Positions 1 to 8,675 of a DNA stretch of 48,202 nucleotides are shown here, piece after piece. Each line of letters opens with the position of its first letter. The first letter of the stretch is position 1. The notes under the pieces were generated by a model. That model had not been told where the DNA came from. It saw only the letters and a program-made list of their open reading frames with translations, and searched no databases. Source of the DNA: Streptomyces sp. BV286 (GTDB taxonomy: Bacteria; Actinomycetota; Actinomycetes; Streptomycetales; Streptomycetaceae); assembly GCF_019090165.1 (NCBI RefSeq), contig NZ_JAHRIB010000026.1:1-48202 (forward strand), read 5' to 3'. The position numbers were made by a program, and so were the translations under genes.

Positions 1-579
1 CCGGCGCGCCCGGTGCGCCCGCACCTTGTGGAGGGTGCCGCAGTGCTCCATCGCGCACCAGCGCCGACGCCCGGGCCGTGAGGTGTCGACGAACAGCAGA
101 CGGCAGTTGTGGGACCCGCACTCGCGGATGCGCTCCGCGTACGGCCCGGTGAGGAGCTCGACCGCGTCACGGGCGACCGTGGCCAGCAGCCGCGCGACGG
201 TGGCACCCGGCGCCCACCCGCGCGAACCGTCCGCCTCGATACGGGCGGCGAGCGGCGGCCCGGCGGCGGCGGCGTTGACGGCGTCCAGCTCCCGGCCTCT
301 CGCGGGCCGCCCGTGGGCACGGTCGGCGACGAGCTGGAAGAGCGCGTCGCGCAGGGCACGTGTTTCCGCCAACTCCCCCTGGGTGACCGTCATTTCGAGG
401 CCGTCGGGCAGGCGGCTGCGCTCCACCCAGTCCAGCAGGTCCGCGGGCTCGTGCAACGCCTCGTGACGCGCGAACTCCCCTGGCCCGCCCGTCGTCAGCA
501 GCTCCGTGCACAGCGACCCGGCGTCGAAGCGGTACGGCTTCCCCTCGCGCGACACGAGAGTCAGTCCGGGCGACTTCAT
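1..579 (-). CDS. CGNR zinc-finger regulator (C-terminal end cut by window)
   Basis: The frame stays open from an ATG at 579 to the window edge (193 codons), so the start is present and the last few residues are missing. The N-terminal ~130 residues look like the ABATE domain (stress-responsive, probably ligand-binding) that normally precedes a CGNR zinc finger. The C-terminal part reads ECGSHNCRLLFVDTSRPGRR then WCAMEHCGTLHKV, which is the CGNR-type Cys-x4-Cys ... Cys-x4-Cys zinc motif, followed by an Arg-rich tail likely to touch DNA. Family members are presumed transcription regulators. It diverges from the VOC gene at 617, and a perfect palindrome lies between the two starts, so I infer that it controls that promoter and probably its own. 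No strong ribosome-binding site is visible. Confidence 0.9.
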   Translation of the reverse strand, partial: MKSPGLTLVSREGKPYRFDAGSLCTELLTTGGPGEFARHEALHEPADLLDWVERSRLPDGLEMTVTQGELAETRALRDALFQLVADRAHGRPARGRELDAVNAAAAGPPLAARIEADGSRGWAPGATVARLLATVARDAVELLTGPYAERIRECGSHNCRLLFVDTSRPGRRRWCAMEHCGTLHKVRAHRARR

Positions 580-615
580 TGCAGGCTCACTCACGTAACC
601 ACTATAAGTGGTTAC
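579..615 (+). promoter_or_regulatory. Divergent promoter with 21-bp palindromic operator; leaderless VOC transcript
   Basis: Arms GTAACCACT (595-603) and AGTGGTTAC (607-615) form a perfect 9-bp inverted repeat around ATA. A good promoter overlaps it: -35 TTGCAG at 579-584, an 18-nt spacer, -10 TATAAG at 603-608. The predicted transcript start falls within a few bases of the ATG at 617 and there is no Shine-Dalgarno, so the VOC mRNA is probably leaderless. A protein on the palindrome would block the -10. The CGNR protein next door is the obvious candidate repressor (inference). Confidence 0.7.
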
Positions 616-616
616 C

Positions 617-1111
617 ATGACTCAGGCCTCCGCACCTCAGCCCGTACCGACGCCCACGGTCGCGCCGCTGCACTGGAAAGTCGTCGTCGACACCGCGGAC
701 CCGCACGCCCAGGCCGACTTCTGGGCCGCCGCCCTCGGCTATCTGGTCGAGGACCACAGCCCGCTGATCGAGCGCCTGCTGGGCCTGGGTGCCGTACCTC
801 CCGAGATCGTCGTCGAGTCCCACGGCCGCCACGCCTGGCGGGACGCGGCCGGCGTACGGCACCCGCAGGATCCGTACGAGAAGGAGAGCGGGACGGGGCT
901 CGGGCGGCGGCTGCTCTTCCAGCGCGTCCCGGAGCCGAAGACGGTGAAGAACCGGCTGCACATCGACCTGCACAGCGGGGGCGGGCAGTTGGAGACGGAG
1001 GTCGCGCGACTGACCGGGCTCGGGGCGACGGTCCTGCAGGAGGTGAACGAGCCCTCCGGCCGGTGGGTGGTGATGGCGGACCCGGAGGGCAACGAGTTCT
1101 GCCTCCACTGA
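617..1111 (+). CDS. VOC (glyoxalase/bleomycin-resistance fold) protein
   Basis: 164 aa. The protein opens its first beta-alpha-beta module with LHWKVVVDTADPHAQADFWA, typical of the vicinal-oxygen-chelate fold. The second module holds NRLHIDLHSGGGQLETEV and ends in the characteristic VMADPEGNEFCLH. The first candidate metal ligand is not obviously conserved, so I cannot assign an enzyme activity; such 'glyoxalase-like' proteins include dioxygenases, resistance proteins and non-catalytic binders. I chose ATG 617 over an in-frame GTG at 608 because 608 lies inside the operator and the promoter geometry predicts a leaderless start at 617. It diverges from, and is probably regulated by, the CGNR protein. 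A GC-rich hairpin follows the stop directly. Confidence 0.88.
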   Translation: MTQASAPQPVPTPTVAPLHWKVVVDTADPHAQADFWAAALGYLVEDHSPLIERLLGLGAVPPEIVVESHGRHAWRDAAGVRHPQDPYEKESGTGLGRRLLFQRVPEPKTVKNRLHIDLHSGGGQLETEVARLTGLGATVLQEVNEPSGRWVVMADPEGNEFCLH

Positions 1112-1143
1112 GCCGCGGCGGCCCGGACCACGGGGCCCGCGGC
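1112..1143 (+). terminator. Hairpin after the VOC gene
   Basis: Arms GCCGCGG (1112-1118) and CCGCGGC (1137-1143) pair perfectly, with additional GGCCC/GGGCC pairing inside. The hairpin begins at the base after the stop codon. There is no T-tract, as is usual for Streptomyces terminators. Confidence 0.55.
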
Positions 1144-1151
1144 CTGAGATC

Positions 1152-1250
1152 CTGGGGCGCGGCGCTCGGGACTTGGGCATGGGGCACGGGAGTTGGGGCT
1201 CGGCGCTTGGGCTTGAGGCTCGGCGCTTGGGGCCTGGGGCCTGGGCCCCG
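1152..1250. repeat. G-rich degenerate short repeats
   Basis: About 100 bp of imperfect repeats with runs of GGGG on the plus strand. The clearest unit, GGCTCGGCGCTTGGG, occurs at 1197-1211 and 1217-1231 (20-bp period). It lies between the VOC terminator and the aminopeptidase promoter region. No coding signal is seen. Confidence 0.6.
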
Positions 1251-1302
1251 AGGGCCACCGTCGCAGGTGAACGTGAGGCATCCGCTATACGAACACCTCT
1301 GA

Positions 1303-2343
<1,041 letters not shown>

Positions 2344-2385
2344 ACCGGCCCGTCCCGCTCCCACCGCTCCCACTCCGGGGTGGCC

Positions 2386-2430
2386 GACGACTGCATGCGT
2401 GTGCATATACTGCATACGCGTGTAGTCGTC
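2386..2430 (+). promoter_or_regulatory. 45-bp imperfect inverted repeat over the -10 of the flavin reductase gene
   Basis: Both ends read GACGACT inward. The two ~22-nt arms agree at most positions (GACGACT-x-CA-x-GCGT-x-TGCA pattern on each strand). The -10 hexamer TATACT (2406-2411) lies at the centre; a -35 would fall in the left arm but is poor. This looks like an operator for an unknown regulator placed over a promoter. GGAG at about 2447-2450 is the ribosome-binding site of the gene at 2456. Confidence 0.6.
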
Positions 2431-2455
2431 GTACGCCCTCGATGCCGGAGCTCTC

Positions 2456-3037
2456 ATGAACCGCCACTTCCTCTTCCTGCTGGGCAGCAGCCGCGACAGC
2501 GGCAACACGGAACTGCTGGCCCGCAGAGCCGCCGAACAGCTGCCCGCCGATGTCACACAGCGGTGGCTCGCCCTGGCCGAGCATCCGCTGCCCGACTTCG
2601 AGGACCTGCGCCACGACAGTGACCACGTCCGCCCGTCCGGCGACAACACGGCGCTGCTCCTCGACGCGACACTCGCGGCGACGGACATCGTCATCGCCTC
2701 GCCGCTGTACTGGTACTCCCTGTCCGCGCACACCAAGCGCTACCTCGACCACTGGTCGGGGTGGCTGCGCACCCCCGGTCTCGACTTCAAGAAGACGATG
2801 GGCGGGCGCACGCTGTGGGGCGTCACCGCTCTCGCGCACGAGGAGGAAGAGGTCGCCGATCCTCTCGTCGGCACGCTCAACCACTCGGCCGCGTACATGG
2901 GGATGCGCTTCGGCGGGGTCCTCCTCGGCAACGGCAGCAAGCCCGGCGACGTACTCACCGACTCCGCCGCGCTGACCCGTGCCAAGACGTTCTTCGCCCA
3001 GGAGCCCCCGCTCGCCCGCTTCCCCTACGAAAGCTGA
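2456..3037 (+). CDS. NAD(P)H-dependent FMN reductase / flavodoxin-fold oxidoreductase
   Basis: 193 aa. The N-terminus FLFLLGSSRDSGNTELLA is the flavodoxin-like phosphate-binding loop (GSSRxxGNT) that binds FMN. ASPLYWYSLSAHTKRYLDHW is the second flavin-contacting segment (SPxYWxSxxxxxKxxxDR type) of the NADPH-dependent FMN reductase/NQO-like family. No membrane segment or signal peptide, so it is cytosolic. Such enzymes reduce quinones, azo compounds or supply reduced flavin. The substrate is not readable here. The large inverted repeat over its promoter implies tight, inducible expression. It converges on the ABC permease gene, ending 40 bp away. Confidence 0.87.
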   Translation: MNRHFLFLLGSSRDSGNTELLARRAAEQLPADVTQRWLALAEHPLPDFEDLRHDSDHVRPSGDNTALLLDATLAATDIVIASPLYWYSLSAHTKRYLDHWSGWLRTPGLDFKKTMGGRTLWGVTALAHEEEEVADPLVGTLNHSAAYMGMRFGGVLLGNGSKPGDVLTDSAALTRAKTFFAQEPPLARFPYES

Positions 3038-3064
3038 GCTGAGCCGAGGGGAAACCCGAGCCGG

Positions 3065-3074
3065 GCGGGCCCGC
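3065..3074. terminator. Short GC palindrome between convergent genes
   Basis: GCGGGCCCGC is a perfect palindrome in the 40-bp gap between the reductase stop (3037) and the permease stop (3078). It may serve as a bidirectional terminator, but it is short and has no T-tract. Confidence 0.3.
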
Positions 3075-3077
3075 GCC

Positions 3078-3998
3078 CTACGCGGTGATGTCCTTGGCCG
3101 TGAACCGAGCCCAGGCCGCCGCGCCGAACACCGCCGCGTAGAGCACCTGGACCTCCAGGTTGCGGATCAGGTCGTCCCAGTAGACGGGATCACGCATGAG
3201 GTCGGCGAACGACAGCCAGTAGTGCGAGAAGAAGTACGGCTGTATCGCGTGGAGCTGGGGTATCTGGTCGAGGATCTGCACGGTGATGAGCAGGCCGACG
3301 GTCGTCGCCATCGCGGCGATCCCGCTGTTCGTCATGGTCGAGACGAACAGGCCCAGCGCCGCGACACCTATGAGTGACGCGGCGACGGTCAGCGCGATCA
3401 GCAGCGCCCGGCCCAGCCCTTCACCGAAACTGATGCGGGTACCGGAGATCGTCGTCAGTTCACCGAGCGGGAACAGGAGTGCGCCCACGATGAGCGCCGA
3501 GGTCGCCACGACGAGTGTCGCGATGACGCAGAAGGCCAGGGTGGTCGCGTACTTGGTGATCAGCAGGCGCGTACGTCCCGCCGGGGCGACCAGGAGATAG
3601 CGCAGCGTCCCGCCGCCGGCCTCGCCCGCTATCGCGTCACCCGCGACGACGCCGACCGCCATCGGCAGGAAGAACGGCAGTGTGGCGGCCAGCGCGGTGA
3701 ACACCAGGAACAGTCCGTTGTTGGTGATCTGCGCGATGAACGCCGGCCCTTCGCCGCCGCCTCCTCCGGCGGACGACCCGTCGCTCGTCTCGACCTTGAT
3801 CGCGATGCCGACCAGTACCGGCACGGCGGCGAGCACCGCGAGCAGCGCGATCGTCCGCCAGCGCCGGAGTGTGGTGCTCAGCTCGTTGCGCAGCAGGCCG
3901 AGGGTCCACAGGGGACTCGGCGCCCGTCCGGCGACGGCCGTCGCCGGGGCCGGGGCTGGGCCGGCTGCCGACGGCTCGGCGGCCTCAGCCCGCGACAT
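3078..3998 (-). CDS. ABC transporter permease (ABC-2 type)
   Basis: 306 aa from the ATG at 3998. This start gives a 14-nt overlap with the upstream ATPase gene, whereas an open frame further upstream lies entirely inside that gene. After a short Ala/Pro-rich N-terminus there is a first membrane segment (RTIALLAVLAAVPVLVGIAI), a Gly/Ser-rich external loop, and about five more hydrophobic helices. The GDAIAGEAGGGTLRYLLVAP segment is typical of ABC-2 permeases (the 'EExxGTLxxLL' coupling region). It pairs with the ATPase at 3985-5079 as an exporter. The LolA-like anchored protein at the head of the operon suggests export or sensing at the cell envelope. Substrate unknown. Confidence 0.9.
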   Translation of the reverse strand: MSRAEAAEPSAAGPAPAPATAVAGRAPSPLWTLGLLRNELSTTLRRWRTIALLAVLAAVPVLVGIAIKVETSDGSSAGGGGGEGPAFIAQITNNGLFLVFTALAATLPFFLPMAVGVVAGDAIAGEAGGGTLRYLLVAPAGRTRLLITKYATTLAFCVIATLVVATSALIVGALLFPLGELTTISGTRISFGEGLGRALLIALTVAASLIGVAALGLFVSTMTNSGIAAMATTVGLLITVQILDQIPQLHAIQPYFFSHYWLSFADLMRDPVYWDDLIRNLEVQVLYAAVFGAAAWARFTAKDITA

Positions 3999-5079
3999 CG
4001 AATCCCTCCCCCGTGAGTGCCACGAACGCGTCCTCCAGCGAGGCCCGCTCGACCCCGAAACCGCGAACGCGGACACCCGCCGTCACCAGTGCCGCGTTCA
4101 CCTCGGCGAGGTCGAGGTCCGGCGGATCGGCGGTCACCCGGTCCTCGGTGACGACGACATCGCTCACGCCCTGCTCCTTCAGCACCCGGGCCGCGTCGCC
4201 GGGGTCGGGTGTGGTCACGACGAGCCGGCCGCGCGCGCCCGCCGCGAGCTCGGCGACCGGACCCTGCGTGATCAGCCGACCCTGTGCCATCACCGCGGCG
4301 TGTGTGCAGACCTGCTCGATCTCGTCGAGCAGGTGCGAGGAGAGGAACACGGTCGTGCCGTCCGAGGCCAGTTCGCGGACCAGTGCGCGGATTTCGCGCA
4401 TTCCCTGCGGGTCGAGACCGTTGGTCGGCTCGTCCAGCACGAGCAGCCGCCGAGGTTGCAGCAGGGCGGCCGCCAGTCCGAGCCGCTGCTTCATTCCCAG
4501 CGAGTAGGCCTTCGCCTTCTTGCCCGCGGCGGCCGTGAGCCCGACACGGTCGAGCGCGGTCGACACGCGGGCACGCCGGGTGCGCGGGTCGGCGACCGGG
4601 TCGGCGGCGTCGTACCGCAGGAGGTTGTCCCGGCCGGAGAGGAAGCCGTAGAGAGCCGGTCCTTCGATGAGCGCGCCCACGTGCGGCAGCACGGCCCGCG
4701 CGGCGCGCGGCATGGGCCTGCCCAGGACGCGCGCCGTCCCTGCAGTGGGCTCGATCAGGCCCATCAGCATTCTGATGGTGGTCGTCTTCCCCGAGCCGTT
4801 CGGCCCGAGGAAGCCGAAGACGCTGCCTGCCGGGACGGCCAGGTCGAGGCCGTCGACGGCGAGCTGCCCGCCGCGGAAGCGCTTGGTCAGCGCGCGGGTG
4901 GCGATCACGGTGTCACCCGCGGCCACGGAATCGTCCGTGGCCGCCGTGCCGTCCGTGGCCGCCGTGCCGTCCATGGCCGCGGGTGGCACGGCGCCCGAGG
5001 TCGCGGTCGCTTTCGCGTCCGCCTCCGCCGTGCCGCCCGCGCCTGCCGTGCCCCCGTCCGCGGTGGACAGTTCCGCCAT
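3985..5079 (-). CDS. ABC transporter ATP-binding protein
   Basis: 364 aa. Walker A is GPNGSGKT (92-99), signature YSLGMKQR (192-199), Walker B LLVLDEP (212-218), followed by the H-loop in FLSSHLLDEI. The layout (ATPase core plus ~90-residue C-terminal domain ending in SLEDAFVALTGE) is that of the ABC-2 drug/lipid exporter ATPases (CcmA/DrrA-like). The first ~55 residues are an unusual Ala/Thr/Gly/Asp-rich extension that includes an 18-bp DNA duplication. It lies between the LolA-like gene (57-nt gap) and the permease (14-nt overlap), so the three genes form one operon. Confidence 0.93.
   Translation of the reverse strand: MAELSTADGGTAGAGGTAEADAKATATSGAVPPAAMDGTAATDGTAATDDSVAAGDTVIATRALTKRFRGGQLAVDGLDLAVPAGSVFGFLGPNGSGKTTTIRMLMGLIEPTAGTARVLGRPMPRAARAVLPHVGALIEGPALYGFLSGRDNLLRYDAADPVADPRTRRARVSTALDRVGLTAAAGKKAKAYSLGMKQRLGLAAALLQPRRLLVLDEPTNGLDPQGMREIRALVRELASDGTTVFLSSHLLDEIEQVCTHAAVMAQGRLITQGPVAELAAGARGRLVVTTPDPGDAARVLKEQGVSDVVVTEDRVTADPPDLDLAEVNAALVTAGVRVRGFGVERASLEDAFVALTGEGFDVAG
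4933..4980. repeat. 18-bp tandem repeat in the ATPase N-terminus
   Basis: Two identical 18-bp copies (4933-4950, 4951-4968) plus a partial third encode the repeated DGTAAT stretch in the low-complexity N-terminal extension. Likely replication slippage in a tolerant region. Confidence 0.8.
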
Positions 5080-5136
5080 CGACTCCCTCGATTCGCCTTG
5101 CCCTCGGAGAGACCCGCCGTGAGCGGGCCGGCGGGC

Positions 5137-6399
5137 CTACTTCGCCGCGTTGGCCGCCTTCACCAGTGCGTCCTTGGTGACCGCGCCCGCGTAGACCTTG
5201 CCGTCATCCGTGATCAGCGCGTTCACCAGGCGGGTCGAGAAGACCGTGCCCGAGCCGAACTTGCCGCTCACGTGGTCGCCCAGCGAGTCCAGGAACCGGC
5301 CCGCGTCACCGCCGCCGGAGCCCCCCGACGGGATGCCCTCGCCACCCGTGTCGAACTGGGCGATGGAGCCCCAGCCCTCACCGATGACGTCAAGGCCCTG
5401 GAACTCCTTGCCCAGGTCCTCGCCGCGCCCGGGGCGCTCCTTGTCACCCTTGTCGCCCTTGTGGGCGTTGCCGTCCTTGTGTGCCGGGCCCTCGGACTTC
5501 GGCTCGTCGCCCTCGGTGACCTTGGTGCCCTTCGGCGGGCTGAAGTCGAAGGTGGAGGCCGCCGGCTTGGCGAAGTCGACCTCGGTGAAGCCCGCGTCGA
5601 CCACGGCCGCGCCGCCGCTCGCCGGCGTGAGCGTGAACTTCAGCGGCAGGCCGGTCTTCGCGTCGACGGCGATGGAGATCGCGCCGACCGTCGAACCGGA
5701 CTGCTTCGGCTTGATCAGCAGCTTGTAGGCGTCACGGCCGGCGACCTGCGCCGTGCCGTCGACGGTCACGGACGTCGTGCTGTCGACCGCCTTCAGCGCC
5801 TCGTCGGCCAGGGCCTTGGGCGTGGCCGGCACATCCTCCGGCCTGTCCTTCGTCCCCTTGTCGGCGGAACCGGACGAGCCGTCCTGCATGTGGTAGGCCT
5901 CGTTCGACGCGCTGTCGTACGCCCACACCTCGTCGCCGTTGCGGATCACGCTGTACTCGGCGGCCTTGTCGAGCAGGGACAGCTTCTGCTTGTCCTCGCC
6001 GTCGGCCGCGACCCGCAGCGTGTGCGTACCGGACGCCAGTTCCAGCAGCTTGGACGACGGGTCCGCGGACGAACCCGAGCCGTCGCGCCCGCCCATCCCG
6101 CCGCCGAGGCTGCTCTCCAGGCCGCCGAGGCTCGGCAGGCCCAGGTCCGTACTGATCTTCACCGTGCCGGACAGCCGCTGCACGTCCGACGCGGCGATCT
6201 TCTCGATGAGCTGCTGGGCGCTGACATCCGGCAGGTCGGGGTCTCCGGAGCCCGCGAACGCCGGGACCAGCCCGATGGTCGCCGCCGCCACCCCCACCAC
6301 CGCAACGGGAACGACGTACCGCGCGGCTTTGCGCCGGCCGACGCGCATGTCGTCGGCCTCGTCCCCGGTCATGCTGTCGTCGGATTCGTACGGTGCCAT
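5137..6399 (-). CDS. LolA/RseB-like membrane-anchored protein, first gene of ABC operon
   Basis: 420 aa with a near-perfect ribosome-binding site (GGAGGT, 10 nt before the ATG). A basic cytoplasmic N-terminus (GRRKAARY) leads to one hydrophobic segment (about 27-49) and then an extracytoplasmic domain with the SAQQLIEKIAASDVQRLSGT start seen in LolA/RseB-type beta-barrel-half folds. There is no lipobox Cys, so it is probably anchored by the uncleaved or cleaved signal segment. A charged Lys/Gly/Glu-rich stretch interrupts the domain before a C-terminal module ending KDALVKAANAAK. Related proteins bind lipid or hydrophobic ligands or sense envelope stress. As first gene before an ABC-2 exporter it may deliver or sense the exported molecule (inference). 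Confidence 0.82.
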   Translation of the reverse strand: MAPYESDDSMTGDEADDMRVGRRKAARYVVPVAVVGVAAATIGLVPAFAGSGDPDLPDVSAQQLIEKIAASDVQRLSGTVKISTDLGLPSLGGLESSLGGGMGGRDGSGSSADPSSKLLELASGTHTLRVAADGEDKQKLSLLDKAAEYSVIRNGDEVWAYDSASNEAYHMQDGSSGSADKGTKDRPEDVPATPKALADEALKAVDSTTSVTVDGTAQVAGRDAYKLLIKPKQSGSTVGAISIAVDAKTGLPLKFTLTPASGGAAVVDAGFTEVDFAKPAASTFDFSPPKGTKVTEGDEPKSEGPAHKDGNAHKGDKGDKERPGRGEDLGKEFQGLDVIGEGWGSIAQFDTGGEGIPSGGSGGGDAGRFLDSLGDHVSGKFGSGTVFSTRLVNALITDDGKVYAGAVTKDALVKAANAAK

Positions 6400-6573
6400 G
6401 TGTGCCCTACCTCCGTCGTCGGCGGCGGCTTACCGTCCACGCACTCGTCCACCCCTGGCCGCCATTGTCACCCGAACTCCTGTGAAGTGGTGTTTCCAAT
6501 CTGACCAAATCGGCCGGAGGAAAGCGTCAGACCTCGGAGCCAACTCCGCCTACACCTGCGGTATGACATGGGT

Positions 6574-6623
6574 GGACGGCGCCTCCCCCGACCCGTAGGG
6601 GTCGTGTGGGGGAGACACCGTCC
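6574..6623 (-). terminator. Long hairpin downstream of polyprenyl synthase
   Basis: GGACGG (6574-6579) pairs with CCGTCC (6618-6623), and inner CTCCCCC and ACCC pair with GGGGGAG and GGGT around a 3-nt loop with small bulges. It lies 77 nt past the stop of the minus-strand gene at 6700 and before the next operon starts at 6399, as expected for a terminator. The remaining 6400-6573 should hold the promoter of the LolA-like operon; I see no clear -35/-10. Confidence 0.6.
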
Positions 6624-6699
6624 AAGTAACTCGCCGCAACTCGCCAATCCGCCCACCCGATGGGGCCTTCAGGCCACTGAGGAAGAGAGACCGCGCGGG

Positions 6700-7710
6700 T
6701 CAGCCCGCCCGGTGCACCACCGCGTCGCACAGCTCCACCAGAGCCGCCTTCGCGTAGCACTCCGGGAGCGGCGCCAGCGTGGCGCGGGCCTCCTCCGCGT
6801 ACCGCACGGTGTCGCGGCGGGCCTGGTCCAGCGCGGGGTGGACGCGCAGCCTGGCCAGCGCCTCCGCATGCCGTGCGTCGTCCGTCAGGTCCGAGGCGAG
6901 CAGCTCGGACAGGGCGATGTCCTCGGCGAGCCCGAGCCGCTCCACGCGCTCACGCAGCAGCAGTACGGGCATCGTCGGGATGCCCTCGCGCAGATCCGTG
7001 CCCGGCGTCTTGCCGGACTCCCGCGAGTCGCTCGCGATGTCCAGGACGTCGTCGGCGAGCTGGAAGGCGACGCCGAGCCGCTCGCCGTACTGCGTCAGCA
7101 CGTCGACGACCGTCTCGTCGGCGCCCGACATCATCGCGCCGAACCGTCCCGCCACGGCGATCAGCGAGCCGGTCTTGCCGCTGAGCACGTCCATGTAGTG
7201 GTCGACCGGGTCGCGCCCGTCACGCGGTCCGGCCGTCTCCAGGATCTGGCCGGTGACCAGCCTCTCGAAGGCCTCCGCCTGGATGCGTACGGCCTCGGGA
7301 CCCAGGTCGGCCAGGATGTGCGAGGCACGCGCGAAGAGGAAGTCCCCGGTGAGGACGGCGACCGAGTTGTCCCAGCGGCTGTTGGCGCTGGGCACTCCGC
7401 GGCGCACGTCCGCCTCGTCCATCACGTCGTCGTGGTACAGCGTGGCGAGGTGGGTCAGCTCGACGACGACCGCCGAGGGCACGATGCCCGGCGCGTACGG
7501 GTCGCCGAACTGGGCGGCGAGCATCACGAGCAGCGGCCGGAACCGCTTGCCGCCCGCACGCACGAGGTGCTGCGCGGCTTCCGTGATGAACGGGACCTCG
7601 CTCTTGGTGGCCTCGAGCAGGCCCTCCTCGACAGCCACCAGTCCGGCCTGGACATCGGCTTCGAGAGCCTGGTCCCGCACGCTCAGCCCGAACGGCCCGA
7701 CGACGGTCAC
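6700..7710 (-). CDS. Polyprenyl diphosphate synthase (long chain, trans)
   Basis: 336 aa, GTG start with AGGAG seven bases upstream. All hallmarks of trans-isoprenyl synthases are present: GKRFRP (54-59), first Asp-rich motif DDVMD (94-98), GKT (178-180) and second Asp-rich motif DDVLD (220-224). The residues 4-5 positions before the first motif are Thr and Ala, not aromatic, which by the known chain-length rule favours a long product. It condenses isopentenyl diphosphate onto an allylic primer. With complex I, MenG and a GGR-family reductase in the same region, the likely product is the menaquinone side chain, but carotenoid or other roles are not excluded. Confidence 0.93.
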   Translation of the reverse strand: MTVVGPFGLSVRDQALEADVQAGLVAVEEGLLEATKSEVPFITEAAQHLVRAGGKRFRPLLVMLAAQFGDPYAPGIVPSAVVVELTHLATLYHDDVMDEADVRRGVPSANSRWDNSVAVLTGDFLFARASHILADLGPEAVRIQAEAFERLVTGQILETAGPRDGRDPVDHYMDVLSGKTGSLIAVAGRFGAMMSGADETVVDVLTQYGERLGVAFQLADDVLDIASDSRESGKTPGTDLREGIPTMPVLLLRERVERLGLAEDIALSELLASDLTDDARHAEALARLRVHPALDQARRDTVRYAEEARATLAPLPECYAKAALVELCDAVVHRAG

Positions 7711-7979
7711 GAGGGTCTCCTGTCTGCTGACGCTCTCAACGGCGGTCTCTGGATGCTCTGGGTGTGCTGGGTGCTGTGGGTGTTTGTCGATGTGTCGCTG
7801 CTGGCACTCAAGTCAGCGTATCCGGTCGTCTTTCGATCACGATGAGCGCCCGCCCGTCACCCGCCACCACCCTGCCTGACACGCTCCACCTGGTCCCTTT
7901 TGCCCCGTCGGCCAGGCCGGGCCGTATCGGAGCACGAGGGGTATGTTCCTGATCTGGTGATACGGCTGATACGACTGGT

Positions 7980-8011
7980 ACGTCCTGAAAAAGGGAGTCT
8001 TTTCGGGACGT
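7980..8011. promoter_or_regulatory. 12-bp stem hairpin with A/T-rich inner stem
   Basis: ACGTCCTGAAAA (7980-7991) pairs with TTTTCGGGACGT (8000-8011) with one G-T wobble and an 8-nt loop. It follows three 9-bp direct repeats ending in TACG. It could be a terminator in either direction or an operator; no gene ends nearby, so its role is unclear. Confidence 0.5.
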
Positions 8012-8160
8012 GATGAATCTTGTCCGACAGTGCGACCGAGAACGGTCCCGCTCCCGTCTCCGGTCCAGGGCCCTGGGACGGGCAGGCGAGGGGGCGGGCG
8101 GGCGGATGCCGCCCTGCCGCCGGAGACCGGGCGGCACGCGAGCCCTCTGATCGTTCCGAG

Positions 8161-8220
8161 GTTCGCTCCGGGGTTCGCTCCGGGGTTCGCTCCGGGGTTC
8201 GCTTCGAGGTTCGCTCCGGG
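8161..8220. repeat. Five 12-bp tandem repeats
   Basis: GTTCGCTCCGGG occurs at 8161, 8173, 8185 and 8209, with the variant GTTCGCTTCGAG at 8197. The 12-bp period would keep a frame (Glu-Pro-Arg-Ser on the minus strand), but no real gene contains it. Confidence 0.85.
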
Positions 8221-8642
8221 TGGCGACGGGCCCGCGGGCCTCCACGAGAGCTCCGGCGGCTCCGCTCGTGATCACCGCCGTACCCCGGCCGCGTCGCACG
8301 ACGCACCCGGTCCACTGAGGTGACACCCACGGGCATCCGTACGCCCTTCCCTTACGAGTCCTACGAGTCCTACGAGCCCCTACGGGACGACTCATGCTCG
8401 GCCCACGACTCACTCTCGGCCTACGAAACGACTCACGACGATGTCCGCGTTCCCCTCACGGACGGAACCAAGCTCCACGCGCGCGTGGCATCCCCTCAGT
8501 GCCGAACCCGAACCCGAGCCCGAACCCGCACTCGCACCCGCGCTTCCCGAATACCTCCCCCTCCCGCCCTGCTGACCGGACGCGCCCGGAGCCTGACAAC
8601 TCGTCACGGTCGCGATCCGACGGCTCCCGGAAATTGGGTTCA

Positions 8643-8675
8643 CCGGAGAACGTGATGGTTCTCCGGAGAACGTGA
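8643..8675. repeat. Direct repeat containing a 14-bp palindrome
   Basis: CCGGAGAACGTGA is repeated at 8643-8655 and 8663-8675. The second copy is part of GTTCTCCGGAGAAC (8658-8671), a perfect 14-bp palindrome of operator type. No start codon with a credible gene follows on either strand. Confidence 0.55.

Noticed and set aside
3682..6504. 940-codon plus-strand open frame opposite the LolA/ABC operon
   Set aside because: It is low-complexity with no motifs and lies antisense to three well-supported genes.
7808..8413. 201-codon minus-strand frame covering the 12-bp repeats
   Set aside because: It is repeat-driven (Ser-Glu-Pro-Arg), has no ribosome-binding site and no domain, and the rest is Arg-rich shadow-like sequence.
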